In this document: positions 53,226 to 61,642 of the stretch, in pieces
Layout: every line of letters begins with the position of its first letter
Numbering within the stretch: the stretch's first letter is position 1
Origin: CAWUKT01 sp963923035
Lineage (GTDB): Bacteria; Bacteroidota; Bacteroidia; J057; JADKCL01
DNA: 64,000 nt
NCBI GenBank assembly: GCA_963923035.1
Contig: CAWUKT010000014.1
Location: forward strand, 1-64,000
Reading direction: 5' to 3'
Notes under the pieces: generated by a model
What the model was told of the DNA's origin: nothing
Database searches by the model: none
What the model saw: the letters and a program-made list of their open reading frames with translations, nothing else
Translations under genes and position numbers: made by a program

Positions 53226-54623
53226 CTAAAGCATGGGGCCATTGAACTTGGTCTCGATCGTTTCGACCACTTCTTCCCCCTCCACAATCTCAATCCCGAT
53301 GTCGAAACTCAATCCTTCCAGCGCTTCCGGCGGCAATTCCACCAGGACAGAAGCCTCGCTGACACCCGTCGGTTCCAGGGTCAGCCCGTTATTGCCCAGC
53401 ATCGTCAATTTTCCCGTCTCCCCCGTCAACCGCATCGTCAATTCCCGCTCTTCATTCTTTTTGTTGATGAAGGTGACATTGTAGAGGTTGGTGACATTGC
53501 CGTCATTGGTCATGGTATAGGTCTGGCCGGGAGCCCGCAGGAGCTTGGTCTTGAGGTCGCCGCTGCGGATGGAGAAAACGGTGAACAAGGTCAGGGCCAC
53601 CACCAATCCGGCGGCGTAGGCATAGGCCTGGGCGGGCAGCTTGTACTTCGGGGCACCAGCATCGATCTGGTCGGAAGAAGCGTAGCGGATGAGGCCGCGC
53701 GGCTTGTTGATCTTGTCCATGATATTGTCGCAGGCGTCGATGCAGGCCGTGCAGTTCACGCATTCCAGCTGCGTGCCGTGCCGGATGTCGATGCCCGTCG
53801 GACAGACGGCCACACACTGGTTGCAATTGATGCAATCGCCCTGGTCCGGATTCGTCGCCTGGGTCTTCAACTTGCCGCGGGGCTCCCCGCGCTTGTGGTC
53901 GTAACTGATGACCAGCGACTTCGCATTCAGCAGGACGCCCTGCAAACGGCCATAGGGGCAGACGTAGATACAGGCCTGCTCCCGGAACCAGGAGAAGACC
54001 ATGTAGAAGGCGCCGGCATTCAGCATGATGACGATGAAGGGAATCAGATGGGCTTGGGGACCTTCCACGATATAGGTCAGCGTCTGCTCCACCCCGATGA
54101 TATAGGCGAGGACCGTATTGCTGACGAGGAAAGCGATCACCACGAAGATGGAATGTTTCAGCCCCCGTTTCCACGTCTTGTCCCAGTCCCAATCCTTCTT
54201 GGCCAGCCGACGCTGCTTCGCGGAATCGCCTTCGATCCAATATTCAATGCGGCGGTAGACCATCTCGAGGAAAATGGTCTGCGGACAGGTCCAGCCACAC
54301 CAGATGCGACCGAGAACCGTGGTAAAGACAAAGATGAAGTAGACCAATGTGATCATCAGCAAGGCCAGCAACAGGAAGTCCTGGGGCATGAAGACATTGC
54401 CGAAGAGGATGAAACGCCGTTCGAAAACATTGATCAGGAAAAGAGGATCACCATTCAGTTTGATCCAGGGAGTGATGAAGAAGATGGCCAGCAAGATGAC
54501 GCTGACCACCTTCCTCCGATTGTAAAACCTGCCCTTGGGGCGCTTGGGGAAAAAACCTACCCTACGGCCCGAAGTATCGGTATTGTATAACTGATCGCGG
54601 AACGATTCTGTAGAAGTAGACAT
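53226..54623 (-). CDS. ccoG: CcoG/RdxA/FixG cytochrome oxidase accessory protein
   Basis: The 465-residue membrane protein has five or so helices. It has a CGWTCPQTIF motif, a cytoplasmic ferredoxin-like unit with two 4Fe-4S motifs (CINCNQCVAVCPTGIDI and CVNCTACIDACD) and a periplasmic Ig-like FixG C-terminal domain. CcoG reduces copper(II) for CuB assembly in cbb3 oxidase, as shown in Rhodobacter. It is in the middle of the cluster, 24 bp after ccoP. Confidence 0.95.
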   Translation of the reverse strand: MSTSTESFRDQLYNTDTSGRRVGFFPKRPKGRFYNRRKVVSVILLAIFFITPWIKLNGDPLFLINVFERRFILFGNVFMPQDFLLLALLMITLVYFIFVFTTVLGRIWCGWTCPQTIFLEMVYRRIEYWIEGDSAKQRRLAKKDWDWDKTWKRGLKHSIFVVIAFLVSNTVLAYIIGVEQTLTYIVEGPQAHLIPFIVIMLNAGAFYMVFSWFREQACIYVCPYGRLQGVLLNAKSLVISYDHKRGEPRGKLKTQATNPDQGDCINCNQCVAVCPTGIDIRHGTQLECVNCTACIDACDNIMDKINKPRGLIRYASSDQIDAGAPKYKLPAQAYAYAAGLVVALTLFTVFSIRSGDLKTKLLRAPGQTYTMTNDGNVTNLYNVTFINKKNEERELTMRLTGETGKLTMLGNNGLTLEPTGVSEASVLVELPPEALEGLSFDIGIEIVEGEEVVETIETKFNGPML

Positions 54624-54647
54624 GATAGATAGCTGCTGCGTGGTAAA

Positions 54648-55538
54648 TCAGAGTCCCGAGAACGTCGGGTCCAATTGGGTGGTATCGGGTTTGGTCTCGC
54701 CGATATTGGGGTTGACGCCGTCGAGCGTCGTGCCTTCAGGGGCCTTGGCATCCGGCGGGTTGGTGCCCACCTGGTTCATGATGAAGCTGGCCAGTTCCAG
54801 ACGCTGGGTCGAGGAAATCCGCTTCTTCCAACTGATCATCGTCTTGCCGGGAACGCCATCGGTAATTGTATTGTACACGGCCTTGACGTCACCGCCGTGG
54901 AGCCAGTAGTCGTCCGTCAGGTTCGGACCCGACAAGCCCTGCAATTGGTCCCCGTGACAGGTCGCACAGTTCTCCTGGAACAGGTTGGCGGCCTTGGCCA
55001 GGCGGGCCTGGTCCGTAATCATGATCAGCTGATCGTCCGGCAATTCGATGCCCTGGTACTTCAGCTCGGCCTCCGCCATCTCAATGGTATACTCCTCCGT
55101 CTGCAAGGGGCCCGTTTCCAGGACGTGGTAGTGGAAGAGGTACCCAATCCCGAAGACAATGCTTCCGTAGAAGATCAGGCGCAGGTACGCCGGCATCGGG
55201 TTGTTCAATTCGGTGATGCCATCGTAGTAGTGGTCCATCTTGGGGTCCACGGCATTCTTCCCGGTAATCGACTCCCACAGCCCCTTGAGCGAGAACTGCT
55301 CCGGACGCTTGGAAGTAAACATCCCGACAATGATGACGGTCATCAGGAGAATGATCCCCAGAATGGCCCCGAAGAAGTACATATAGCCCATGAACTCAGA
55401 CTCAATCTCTACCTGGGGGACTTCCCGGTAGGGGAGGGTCTTGTCCACGGCGAAGGCCGCCGAACCAGACCCTGCAAACAGGGCCAGGAACGACAGGACT
55501 TTCAAAGTTTGGCGGCGGTTGAATTTCAGATCTTTCAT
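54648..55538 (-). CDS. ccoP: cbb3 oxidase subunit III CcoP, mono-haem
   Basis: The 296-residue protein has a signal-like first helix (VLSFLALFAGSGSAAFA), a second helix (YFFGAILGIILLMTVIIV), a CcoP N-terminal domain with MPAYLRLIFYGSIVFGIGYL, and one cytochrome c domain with NCATCHGDQL. Many CcoP proteins have two CxxCH sites; only one is seen here. The Met ligand probably lies in PGKTMISWK. It passes electrons from cytochrome c towards CcoO and CcoN. It lies 12 bp before ccoQ in the cluster. Confidence 0.93.
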   Translation of the reverse strand: MKDLKFNRRQTLKVLSFLALFAGSGSAAFAVDKTLPYREVPQVEIESEFMGYMYFFGAILGIILLMTVIIVGMFTSKRPEQFSLKGLWESITGKNAVDPKMDHYYDGITELNNPMPAYLRLIFYGSIVFGIGYLFHYHVLETGPLQTEEYTIEMAEAELKYQGIELPDDQLIMITDQARLAKAANLFQENCATCHGDQLQGLSGPNLTDDYWLHGGDVKAVYNTITDGVPGKTMISWKKRISSTQRLELASFIMNQVGTNPPDAKAPEGTTLDGVNPNIGETKPDTTQLDPTFSGL

Positions 55539-55550
55539 TTTGCCAGACGG

Positions 55551-55754
55551 TTATTTGGGTTGCAGGATAGGATTGCGGTCGTCTTGTTCGTCGAATTCCA
55601 GAGGAGCCATCGACATGCGGCGCGTGTCCTCTTTGCGGAGCCGCATCACGTAGATCAGCAGGCCGACAAAGAAGAGGAAGAAGAGGAGCAGGGAAATGAT
55701 CGGGAAGATCTCAATGCCTGCAATGGATTCGAAGTAGTGCTTGAGGTATCGCAT
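55551..55754 (-). CDS. ccoQ: cbb3 oxidase CcoQ-like small subunit
   Basis: The 67-residue protein has one membrane helix (IFPIISLLLFFLFFVGLLIYV) and a charged cytoplasmic tail (MRLRKEDTRRMSMAPL). Position between ccoNO and ccoP and this topology identify it as CcoQ, which stabilises the complex. Sequence alone would be weak evidence. Confidence 0.85.
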   Translation of the reverse strand: MRYLKHYFESIAGIEIFPIISLLLFFLFFVGLLIYVMRLRKEDTRRMSMAPLEFDEQDDRNPILQPK

Positions 55755-55772
55755 GGGTTCGACAGTTCGGGG

Positions 55773-57935
55773 TTATTCAGCGGAAGCGGTTTCAGGATCT
55801 TCTTCGAGCTCCGCCATCGGGCGGGCCTTGATATCGGTTCCCAATCGTTGGAGGTAGGCGATGAGCGCCACGATCTCCTTGGAAGCATCGGTCTTGATCT
55901 TGGCGTCGGCCAGGCTCTGCTGGATTTCCTGGGCCTGGGCCCGGCGCACGGCATCGACATTGTCGATGAGGCTGTCCGAGTAGGGGACCCCGAGCGTGAC
56001 CATGGCCTCCAGCTTGGTCTTGGTATAAGTCGTGTCCAGGTCGTGCTCGGCGAGCCAGCCGTAGGAAGGCATGATCGAGCCCGGAGAGACCGACCGCGGG
56101 TCGACCATGTGGCGGTAATGCCAATCATCGTCCCAGCGACCGCCCACGCGGTGCAGGTCGGGACCAGTCCGCTTCGATCCCCACTGGAAGGGGTGATCGT
56201 AGACGAACTCGCCGGCCTTGGAGTATTCACCCGCATAGCGAAGTTCCTCGGAGCGGAAGGGCCGGACCATCTGCGAGTGGCAGGTATAGCAACCCTCGCG
56301 GATATAAATGTCGCGTCCTTCCAGTTCCAGCGGCGTATAAGGCTTCACACTCGAGATGGTCGGGACATTGGATTCGATCAGGAAGGTCGGGACCAATTCG
56401 ATCACCGTACCGATGCCGACGAGGACCAGGGAAGCGACCAGCATTTGCATGGGCTTGCGCTCAATCCAACGGTGCCAGTACACCTTCTTGCCCACCGGCT
56501 TCTTGTATTTTTCCAGCGCGGGCGCTTCGGCTTTTTCTTGAGCCAGGAAGGAACCGTGCTTGATCGTTTGGTAAATGTTGACGGCCATCATCACGGCCCC
56601 CACGACGTAGAGCAGACCACCGACCGCACGGAGGGCATACATCGGGACAATCTCAGTGACCGTTTCCAGGAAGTTGGGATAGGCGAGGAATCCTTCGGGG
56701 TTGAATTCTTTCCACATGAGGCCCTGGACAATGGCAGCGATGTACAGCGGGACGACGTAGACGACGATCCCCAGGGTACCCAGCCAGAAGTGGGCATTGG
56801 CCAGCTTCTTCGACCAGAGTTGGGTCTGCCACATCTTCGGAACCAACCAGTAGAGGATACCGAAGATCAGGAAGCCATTCCAGCCGAGGCCACCGACGTG
56901 GACGTGGGCCACAATCCAGTCCGTGAAGTGGGCGATGGCATTGACATTCTTGAGCGAGAGCATCGGGCCCTCAAACGTCGACATCCCGTAAGCCGTCACG
57001 GCAACCACCATGAACTTCAAGACCGGATCGGTACGGACGCGGTCCCAGGCTCCCCGCAGGGTCAGCAGCCCGTTGATCATACCGCCCCAGGAAGGCGCGA
57101 TGAGCATGAGGGAGAATACCGTTCCCAGCGATTGGGCCCAGTCGGGAAGCGAGGTATAGAGCAGGTGGTGGGGACCCGCCCAGATATAAATGAAGACCAG
57201 GGTCCAGAAGTGGACGATGGAGAGTTTGTAAGAATAAACGGGGCGGTTGGCGGCCTTGGGCAGGAAGTAGTACATCAGGCCCAGTACCGGAGTGGTCAGG
57301 AAGAAAGCCACCGCATTGTGTCCGTACCACCACTGCACCAGGGCATCCTGGACACCAGCGTACCAGCTATAACTCTTCATGAAATGCACCGGCATTTCGA
57401 AGGAGTTCACAATGTGCAGCAGGGCCACCGTCACCCAGGTCGCGATGTAAAACCAGATCGCCACGTAGATATGGCGCTGGCGGCGCTTGAGGATGGTCCC
57501 AAACATGTTGATCCCGAAGATGACCCAGACCAGCGTGATCGCAATGTCAATCGGCCATTCCAGCTCGGCGTATTCCTTACCCGTGGTATAGCCCAGGGGA
57601 AGTGAAATCGCCGCCGCCACGATGATCAACTGCCAGCCCCAGAAATGAATATTGCTCAGCGCATCGCTGAACATCCGGGCCTTGAGCAGGCGCTGAAGCG
57701 AATAATAGACCCCCATGAAGATGGCATTGCCCACAAACGCGAAAATCACTGCATTTGTGTGCAGGGGGCGGATCCGTCCGAAGGTGGTAAACTCCAGACC
57801 GAAGTTCAATTCTGGGAGCGCCAACTGGGTGGCCACAGTCAGGCCCACCAACATACCGACGATCCCCCAGATCACCGTCGCAATCCCGAAATTGCGGACG
57901 GTCTTGTTGTCGTAATAAAATGTTTCTAAAGCCAT
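55773..57935 (-). CDS. ccoNO: cbb3 oxidase catalytic subunits fused, CcoN-CcoO
   Basis: The 720-residue protein joins CcoN (about 1-480) and CcoO (about 495-720). The CcoN part has the haem and CuB ligands LHTNAVIFAF, WYGHNAVAFF, WAGPHHLLYT and VAHVHVGGLGWNGF. The CcoO part has a membrane anchor and the haem c site REGCYTCHSQMVRPF with MPSYGWL. It reduces oxygen to water with high affinity and pumps protons. The NO fusion is known from Bacteroidota. It sits between ccoS and ccoQ. Confidence 0.95.
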   Translation of the reverse strand: MALETFYYDNKTVRNFGIATVIWGIVGMLVGLTVATQLALPELNFGLEFTTFGRIRPLHTNAVIFAFVGNAIFMGVYYSLQRLLKARMFSDALSNIHFWGWQLIIVAAAISLPLGYTTGKEYAELEWPIDIAITLVWVIFGINMFGTILKRRQRHIYVAIWFYIATWVTVALLHIVNSFEMPVHFMKSYSWYAGVQDALVQWWYGHNAVAFFLTTPVLGLMYYFLPKAANRPVYSYKLSIVHFWTLVFIYIWAGPHHLLYTSLPDWAQSLGTVFSLMLIAPSWGGMINGLLTLRGAWDRVRTDPVLKFMVVAVTAYGMSTFEGPMLSLKNVNAIAHFTDWIVAHVHVGGLGWNGFLIFGILYWLVPKMWQTQLWSKKLANAHFWLGTLGIVVYVVPLYIAAIVQGLMWKEFNPEGFLAYPNFLETVTEIVPMYALRAVGGLLYVVGAVMMAVNIYQTIKHGSFLAQEKAEAPALEKYKKPVGKKVYWHRWIERKPMQMLVASLVLVGIGTVIELVPTFLIESNVPTISSVKPYTPLELEGRDIYIREGCYTCHSQMVRPFRSEELRYAGEYSKAGEFVYDHPFQWGSKRTGPDLHRVGGRWDDDWHYRHMVDPRSVSPGSIMPSYGWLAEHDLDTTYTKTKLEAMVTLGVPYSDSLIDNVDAVRRAQAQEIQQSLADAKIKTDASKEIVALIAYLQRLGTDIKARPMAELEEDPETASAE

Positions 57936-58001
57936 GGGGATATCTTTATTGCTTATGTCTACAAAGGTTCAATTCAGTCATGCCGTTTTACATGACAGCC
58001 A

Positions 58002-58202
58002 TCAGGTTCTTGCCTCAACTCTATCAGGTTTCTCGGTCACATCCTGCGTATCCGACTGATTCACAGGCTCGTCGAAGAGCATCCGGACCGCCGGTGTATA
58101 GGAGTCGTCGTACTGCCCGCTCCGGACCGACCAGATGAAGATCAGGAGGAAGGCCAGCGCGACCAGAATGGAGGTGCCGATGAGGAGAAAGATGATGTTC
58201 AT
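58002..58202 (-). CDS. ccoS: cbb3 oxidase maturation protein CcoS
   Basis: The 66-residue protein has one N-terminal helix (IIFLLIGTSILVALAFLLIF) followed by IWSVRSGQYDD, the signature of CcoS. It is needed for cofactor insertion into cbb3. Its ATG overlaps the stop of ccoI by 4 bp. Confidence 0.9.
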   Translation of the reverse strand: MNIIFLLIGTSILVALAFLLIFIWSVRSGQYDDSYTPAVRMLFDEPVNQSDTQDVTEKPDRVEART

Positions 58203-60634
58203 GATGCTGGATTTGAAGGAGTGGAGGAAAAAGAACGGTGGGCCAACCAGCTCACTCCCAGGGTGGTAAAGACCACGACAGAGACCGAGCTGAGCGGCAT
58301 GAGAATGGCCGCCACCAGAGGAGAGAGCAGCCCGTTGACTGCAAACCAGAGGCCGACCAGGTTATAGAGGAAGGAAATGCCAAAGCTGATATAGATCAGT
58401 TGCATCCCCTGTTGGGACAAGCGGAGAAATTGGGGGAGAAACCGCAGCGCGCGGCCTTCCAGGATGCCATCGCTGGCGGGCGTAAACGCCGCCAGCTCGT
58501 CGGTCACGGCGATGCCCACATCGCTCTGGCGGAGCGCCCCGGCGTCGTTGAGACCATCGCCAACCATGGCCACCACGTGGTCCTGGTCCTGCAAATCGCG
58601 GATATAGTGCAGCTTGGCTTCCGGCGATTGCCGGTAGAGCTGCGGGGCTGAGTCCGGCAGCAGCGCGCCCAGTCCCGAGCGCGCATACTCCTGGTCCCCC
58701 GACAAGAGGGCCAGCGCGTATCCATTTTCCAGCCCCTTCATCGCTTCCCCAATCCCGGGCCGGACCGTCTGCAACACCGTATAACGGCCTTTGACCACAC
58801 CATTGATCCGCACCCACACTTCCGAAACGCCGTTCGCCGCCTCGCCGGCTGCCCCCACCCACGTGCGTTGGCCGAGCTGCACCGGGACCCCATTTACCTG
58901 GGCCGACAAGCCTTTGCCCTTGACCTCTTCGAAGCCCACCAGATCCGGCGCGGGAACAACGTCCAGCGCATCGTAAATCCGACGGCTCAACGGATGCACC
59001 GAGGCCCGCAGGACGGCCTTGACCGCCGCTTGGTCCGTTTCCGTCAGCGCATCCCCTTCCCATTGGACCCCGGAAGCCTGGGTATTGGTAATGGTGCCGG
59101 TCTTGTCAAATACCAGCGCGTCCAACTTGGCCAGGCGTTCAACGGTGGCATGACTCTTCAGGAAAAAGCCCCGCTTGCCAAAGACCCGCACGATATGCCC
59201 GAGGGTAAAAGGCGTGGAAAGGGCCAGCGCGCACGGACAAGCCACGATGAGCACCGAGGTCACCACGTTCCAGATCATGGTACTGTCCACGAAGGCCCAA
59301 TAGATACCCGCCCCAATGGCAGTCAAAACGATGGTGGGAGTAAAAGCGCGGGCAACGCGGTTGGAAATCCCGGCGACCTCCGCATCTTTTTGCTTCCGAA
59401 AGGCTTCGTGGTTCCACAGTTTGGTCAGGTGGGCCTGGGCCACTTCTTTTTCCAGCACCACTTCCACCGGAGCGCCCACCAAGCGCCCGCCGGCATAAAT
59501 CTTGGCCCCGGTTTCGATTTCCACCGGGTCCGATTCTCCCGTCACAAAACTGTAATCGAGCCGGGCGGGCCCTTCCACGAGGTAGCCATCGGCCGGGATG
59601 AGCTCGCCATTCCGAATCAGCAAGCGGTCCCCGGCGGCCAATTCCCGGATCTGAACCTGTTCTTCGGTTTGATCGGGTTGGAGGCGGGTGACGGAAATGG
59701 GAAAATAACTGCGGTAGTCGCGGTCAAAGGAGAGGAGGTGGTAGGTTTTGTCCTGGTAAATGCGGCCGATGAGGAGGAAAAAGACGAGCCCGGCGAGGGA
59801 GTCAAAATAGCCGGGACCAGCGCCGCTGATGATGTCGAAGAGGGAGCGCCCAAACAGCACCGTGATGCCGATGGCGATGGGGACGTCCATGTTGATGTCG
59901 CGGTGACGGAGGCCATTCCAGGCGGAACGGAACCAGCCCCGGGCGCTGTGTAGGACCGGAATCGACAGGGCGAGGTTCAGCCACTGAAAGAGGACGGTCA
60001 GTCGGGGATCCTGGACCCCGAGGTACTCGGGGAAGGACAGCAGCATGATATTGCCAAAGCAAAATCCGGCAATTCCGAGGGCGTACCACCGTTTCCGGTC
60101 GTACTTCCGCTGGTGGGTTTCCTCCGCGTCGGCCAGCGTCAGCTTGGGCGGATAACCGAGGACATCGAGTAGCTCGACCACCTGGCGGAGATGGAGGGCG
60201 GAGGGATCGTAGTTGAGGGAGATTTCGCGGCGGGGGAAATCGACTTCGCTGCGGGAAATGCCGGGTTGGATGCGGAAGAGGTGCTCCAAGAGCCAAATGC
60301 AGGCGGCGCAGTGCATGTCGGGGAGGTGGAAGGTGGCCTTGGCGAGCTGCTCGTCCTGGTAGTCGAGGAGCCGTTCCGCGACCTTGGGATCGTCGAGCCA
60401 GGCGTACTTGCCCTGCTCGGTGGGGCGGCTCCCCTGGCCCGCGCCGATGGCGTAAAAGTCCGACAGGCCATTGTCGTGAAGCAATTGGTACACCGTCGCA
60501 CACCCGGAGCAACAGAAGTCCTTGTCGCCATCCGAGATGGGGGTTCCACCGCAGTCATTCCCGCAGTGGTAGCAAAAGACGGGTGCGTCCGCTTCCAACA
60601 GAGGAGCGGATGGAGGTGCATCAAGTACCTTCAT
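58199..60634 (-). CDS. ccoI: Copper-exporting P1B-ATPase CcoI/FixI
   Basis: The 811-residue P-type ATPase supplies copper for the CuB site of cbb3. It has an N-terminal Cys-rich FixI domain (FCYHCGNDCGG, CCSGCATVYQLL), a heavy-metal-associated domain with MHCAACIWLLEH, the membrane metal site CPCALALSTPF, the phosphorylation motif DKTGTITN and GDGLNDAGAL. The ATG at 60634 gives the family N-terminus. It heads the cluster, and a 7-bp inverted repeat lies just upstream. Confidence 0.94.
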   Translation of the reverse strand: MKVLDAPPSAPLLEADAPVFCYHCGNDCGGTPISDGDKDFCCSGCATVYQLLHDNGLSDFYAIGAGQGSRPTEQGKYAWLDDPKVAERLLDYQDEQLAKATFHLPDMHCAACIWLLEHLFRIQPGISRSEVDFPRREISLNYDPSALHLRQVVELLDVLGYPPKLTLADAEETHQRKYDRKRWYALGIAGFCFGNIMLLSFPEYLGVQDPRLTVLFQWLNLALSIPVLHSARGWFRSAWNGLRHRDINMDVPIAIGITVLFGRSLFDIISGAGPGYFDSLAGLVFFLLIGRIYQDKTYHLLSFDRDYRSYFPISVTRLQPDQTEEQVQIRELAAGDRLLIRNGELIPADGYLVEGPARLDYSFVTGESDPVEIETGAKIYAGGRLVGAPVEVVLEKEVAQAHLTKLWNHEAFRKQKDAEVAGISNRVARAFTPTIVLTAIGAGIYWAFVDSTMIWNVVTSVLIVACPCALALSTPFTLGHIVRVFGKRGFFLKSHATVERLAKLDALVFDKTGTITNTQASGVQWEGDALTETDQAAVKAVLRASVHPLSRRIYDALDVVPAPDLVGFEEVKGKGLSAQVNGVPVQLGQRTWVGAAGEAANGVSEVWVRINGVVKGRYTVLQTVRPGIGEAMKGLENGYALALLSGDQEYARSGLGALLPDSAPQLYRQSPEAKLHYIRDLQDQDHVVAMVGDGLNDAGALRQSDVGIAVTDELAAFTPASDGILEGRALRFLPQFLRLSQQGMQLIYISFGISFLYNLVGLWFAVNGLLSPLVAAILMPLSSVSVVVFTTLGVSWLAHRSFSSTPSNPAS

Positions 60635-60643
60635 AGTTAATTT

Positions 60644-60671
60644 CTTGGGTCGCGGCCCGGATCCACCCAAG
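60644..60671 (-). promoter_or_regulatory. Inverted repeat in the ccoI leader
   Basis: CTTGGGT and ACCCAAG, 14 nt apart, lie 10 bp before the ccoI ATG. In RNA they would form a hairpin next to the start codon; in DNA they could be an operator. No FNR-type TTGAT-n4-ATCAA box was seen. Confidence 0.35.
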
Positions 60672-60842
60672 CGATTGATAGCTGCTTACATCGACTCGGG
60701 GCGACGATTTGTGGCCAAGTTGCCGAAATTGGGGTAGGAGATAAATGAGGGCGGTAGGGAGGAAAAGTGAGTTATGTCAGGAATATAATGAGCGGGGAAA
60801 AAAGTGGGGAAATGGGGCTTCAGGGCATCCAAATGGGCATTG

Positions 60843-61290
60843 GAGGTCCCCCCCTCGGCCTCTTGGGTGGGGGAGGGTACCGCAAACCTCGGCCGTTCCG
60901 CCTCCAGGCTCGGCCGTTCCACCTCCGAGCTCGGCGCTTCCACCTCGGAGGTCGACGATTCCACCTCCGAGGCCCAAGGTGCCGCCTTTATAGTCGAAGT
61001 GTTGAAGGTTTTTGGCAAACCATTGCGGCTCCGAGGTCCCCCCCTCCGCCTCGGAGGTCCATCAGGGGTAGGCCAGAGGTCCAAGCGCCGAGCTTTCAGG
61101 TCCAATGCCCGAGCTTGGAGGCGGACGGGGGGACCTCCGGGGTGGAAGTTTGCACGATTGAGGTCCCCCTCCCCGCCTCGCAGGTCCAATGCCCGAGCTT
61201 GGAGGTGGAAGCGAGGAGCTCCAGGGCGGAACATTCCACCTGTGGGAGTGCCTCCTCCGATGCTGAGGTCCGTCCGTCAATCCGAGGGGT
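60843..61290. repeat. Degenerate 21-bp-period tandem array (array 2)
   Basis: Over about 450 bp, G/C-rich units recur every 21 bp, with a few of 20 or 22. Two families are mixed: TTCCACCTCCGAGCTCGG-type units (60900-60985) and AGGTCCAATGCCCGAGCTTGG-type units (61030-61270). One 24-bp block starting CAGGTCCAATGCC recurs exactly 84 bp apart (61097 and 61181), that is four periods. CCTCGGAGG palindromes are frequent. Frames are open on both strands and translate as 7-residue repeats, as any 21-nt repeat would, so coding cannot be judged; I regard it as non-coding. The stretch 61291-61642 is featureless and leads into the last gene. Confidence 0.75.
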
Positions 61291-61642
61291 GGGAGGGATG
61301 AGGTGAAGGGGAGGCGGACCGGGGAAAATGGGGGGGCGGAAACAAGCGGATGCGGACCTTTATATAGGGAGGAGCCCGTGTCCGTCGGCAAACCTTTTCC
61401 AAGGTTCCGCAGCGACCGAACCGGGAACCCAGGAGGGGGCCTTTTCTCGGTCATTGGAACTCTTTTTTTTCCCGAACTGTCGATCTGTATCGTTTTGGTT
61501 TGTTTGTTCATCCCCAACTTCCTGCCCTTGGTAACCCTGGTCACCCACGCTCGGCGAAATCATTTTCATTGCATGGAGAATGTTCCTTATCTTGACTCTA
61601 GTTCTAGTAGTTTTCGACATTTTATTTAGAAGTCAACCAACA

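Noticed and set aside
54675..57605. A 976-codon plus-strand frame over ccoP-ccoQ-ccoNO
   Set aside because: The opposite strand encodes clear cbb3 subunits with all ligands. The antisense product is His/Gln/Arg-rich and has no family resemblance.
63..61290. Considered whether the 21-bp arrays at 63-211 and 60843-61290 are CRISPR
   Set aside because: Units are contiguous, degenerate and without unique spacers, and no cas gene is present.
60686..61306. Frames of 150-180 codons on both strands of array 2, with 7-residue repeats
   Set aside because: A 21-bp repeat gives heptad repeats in every frame, so openness is not evidence of coding. None has a ribosome binding site or a credible start.
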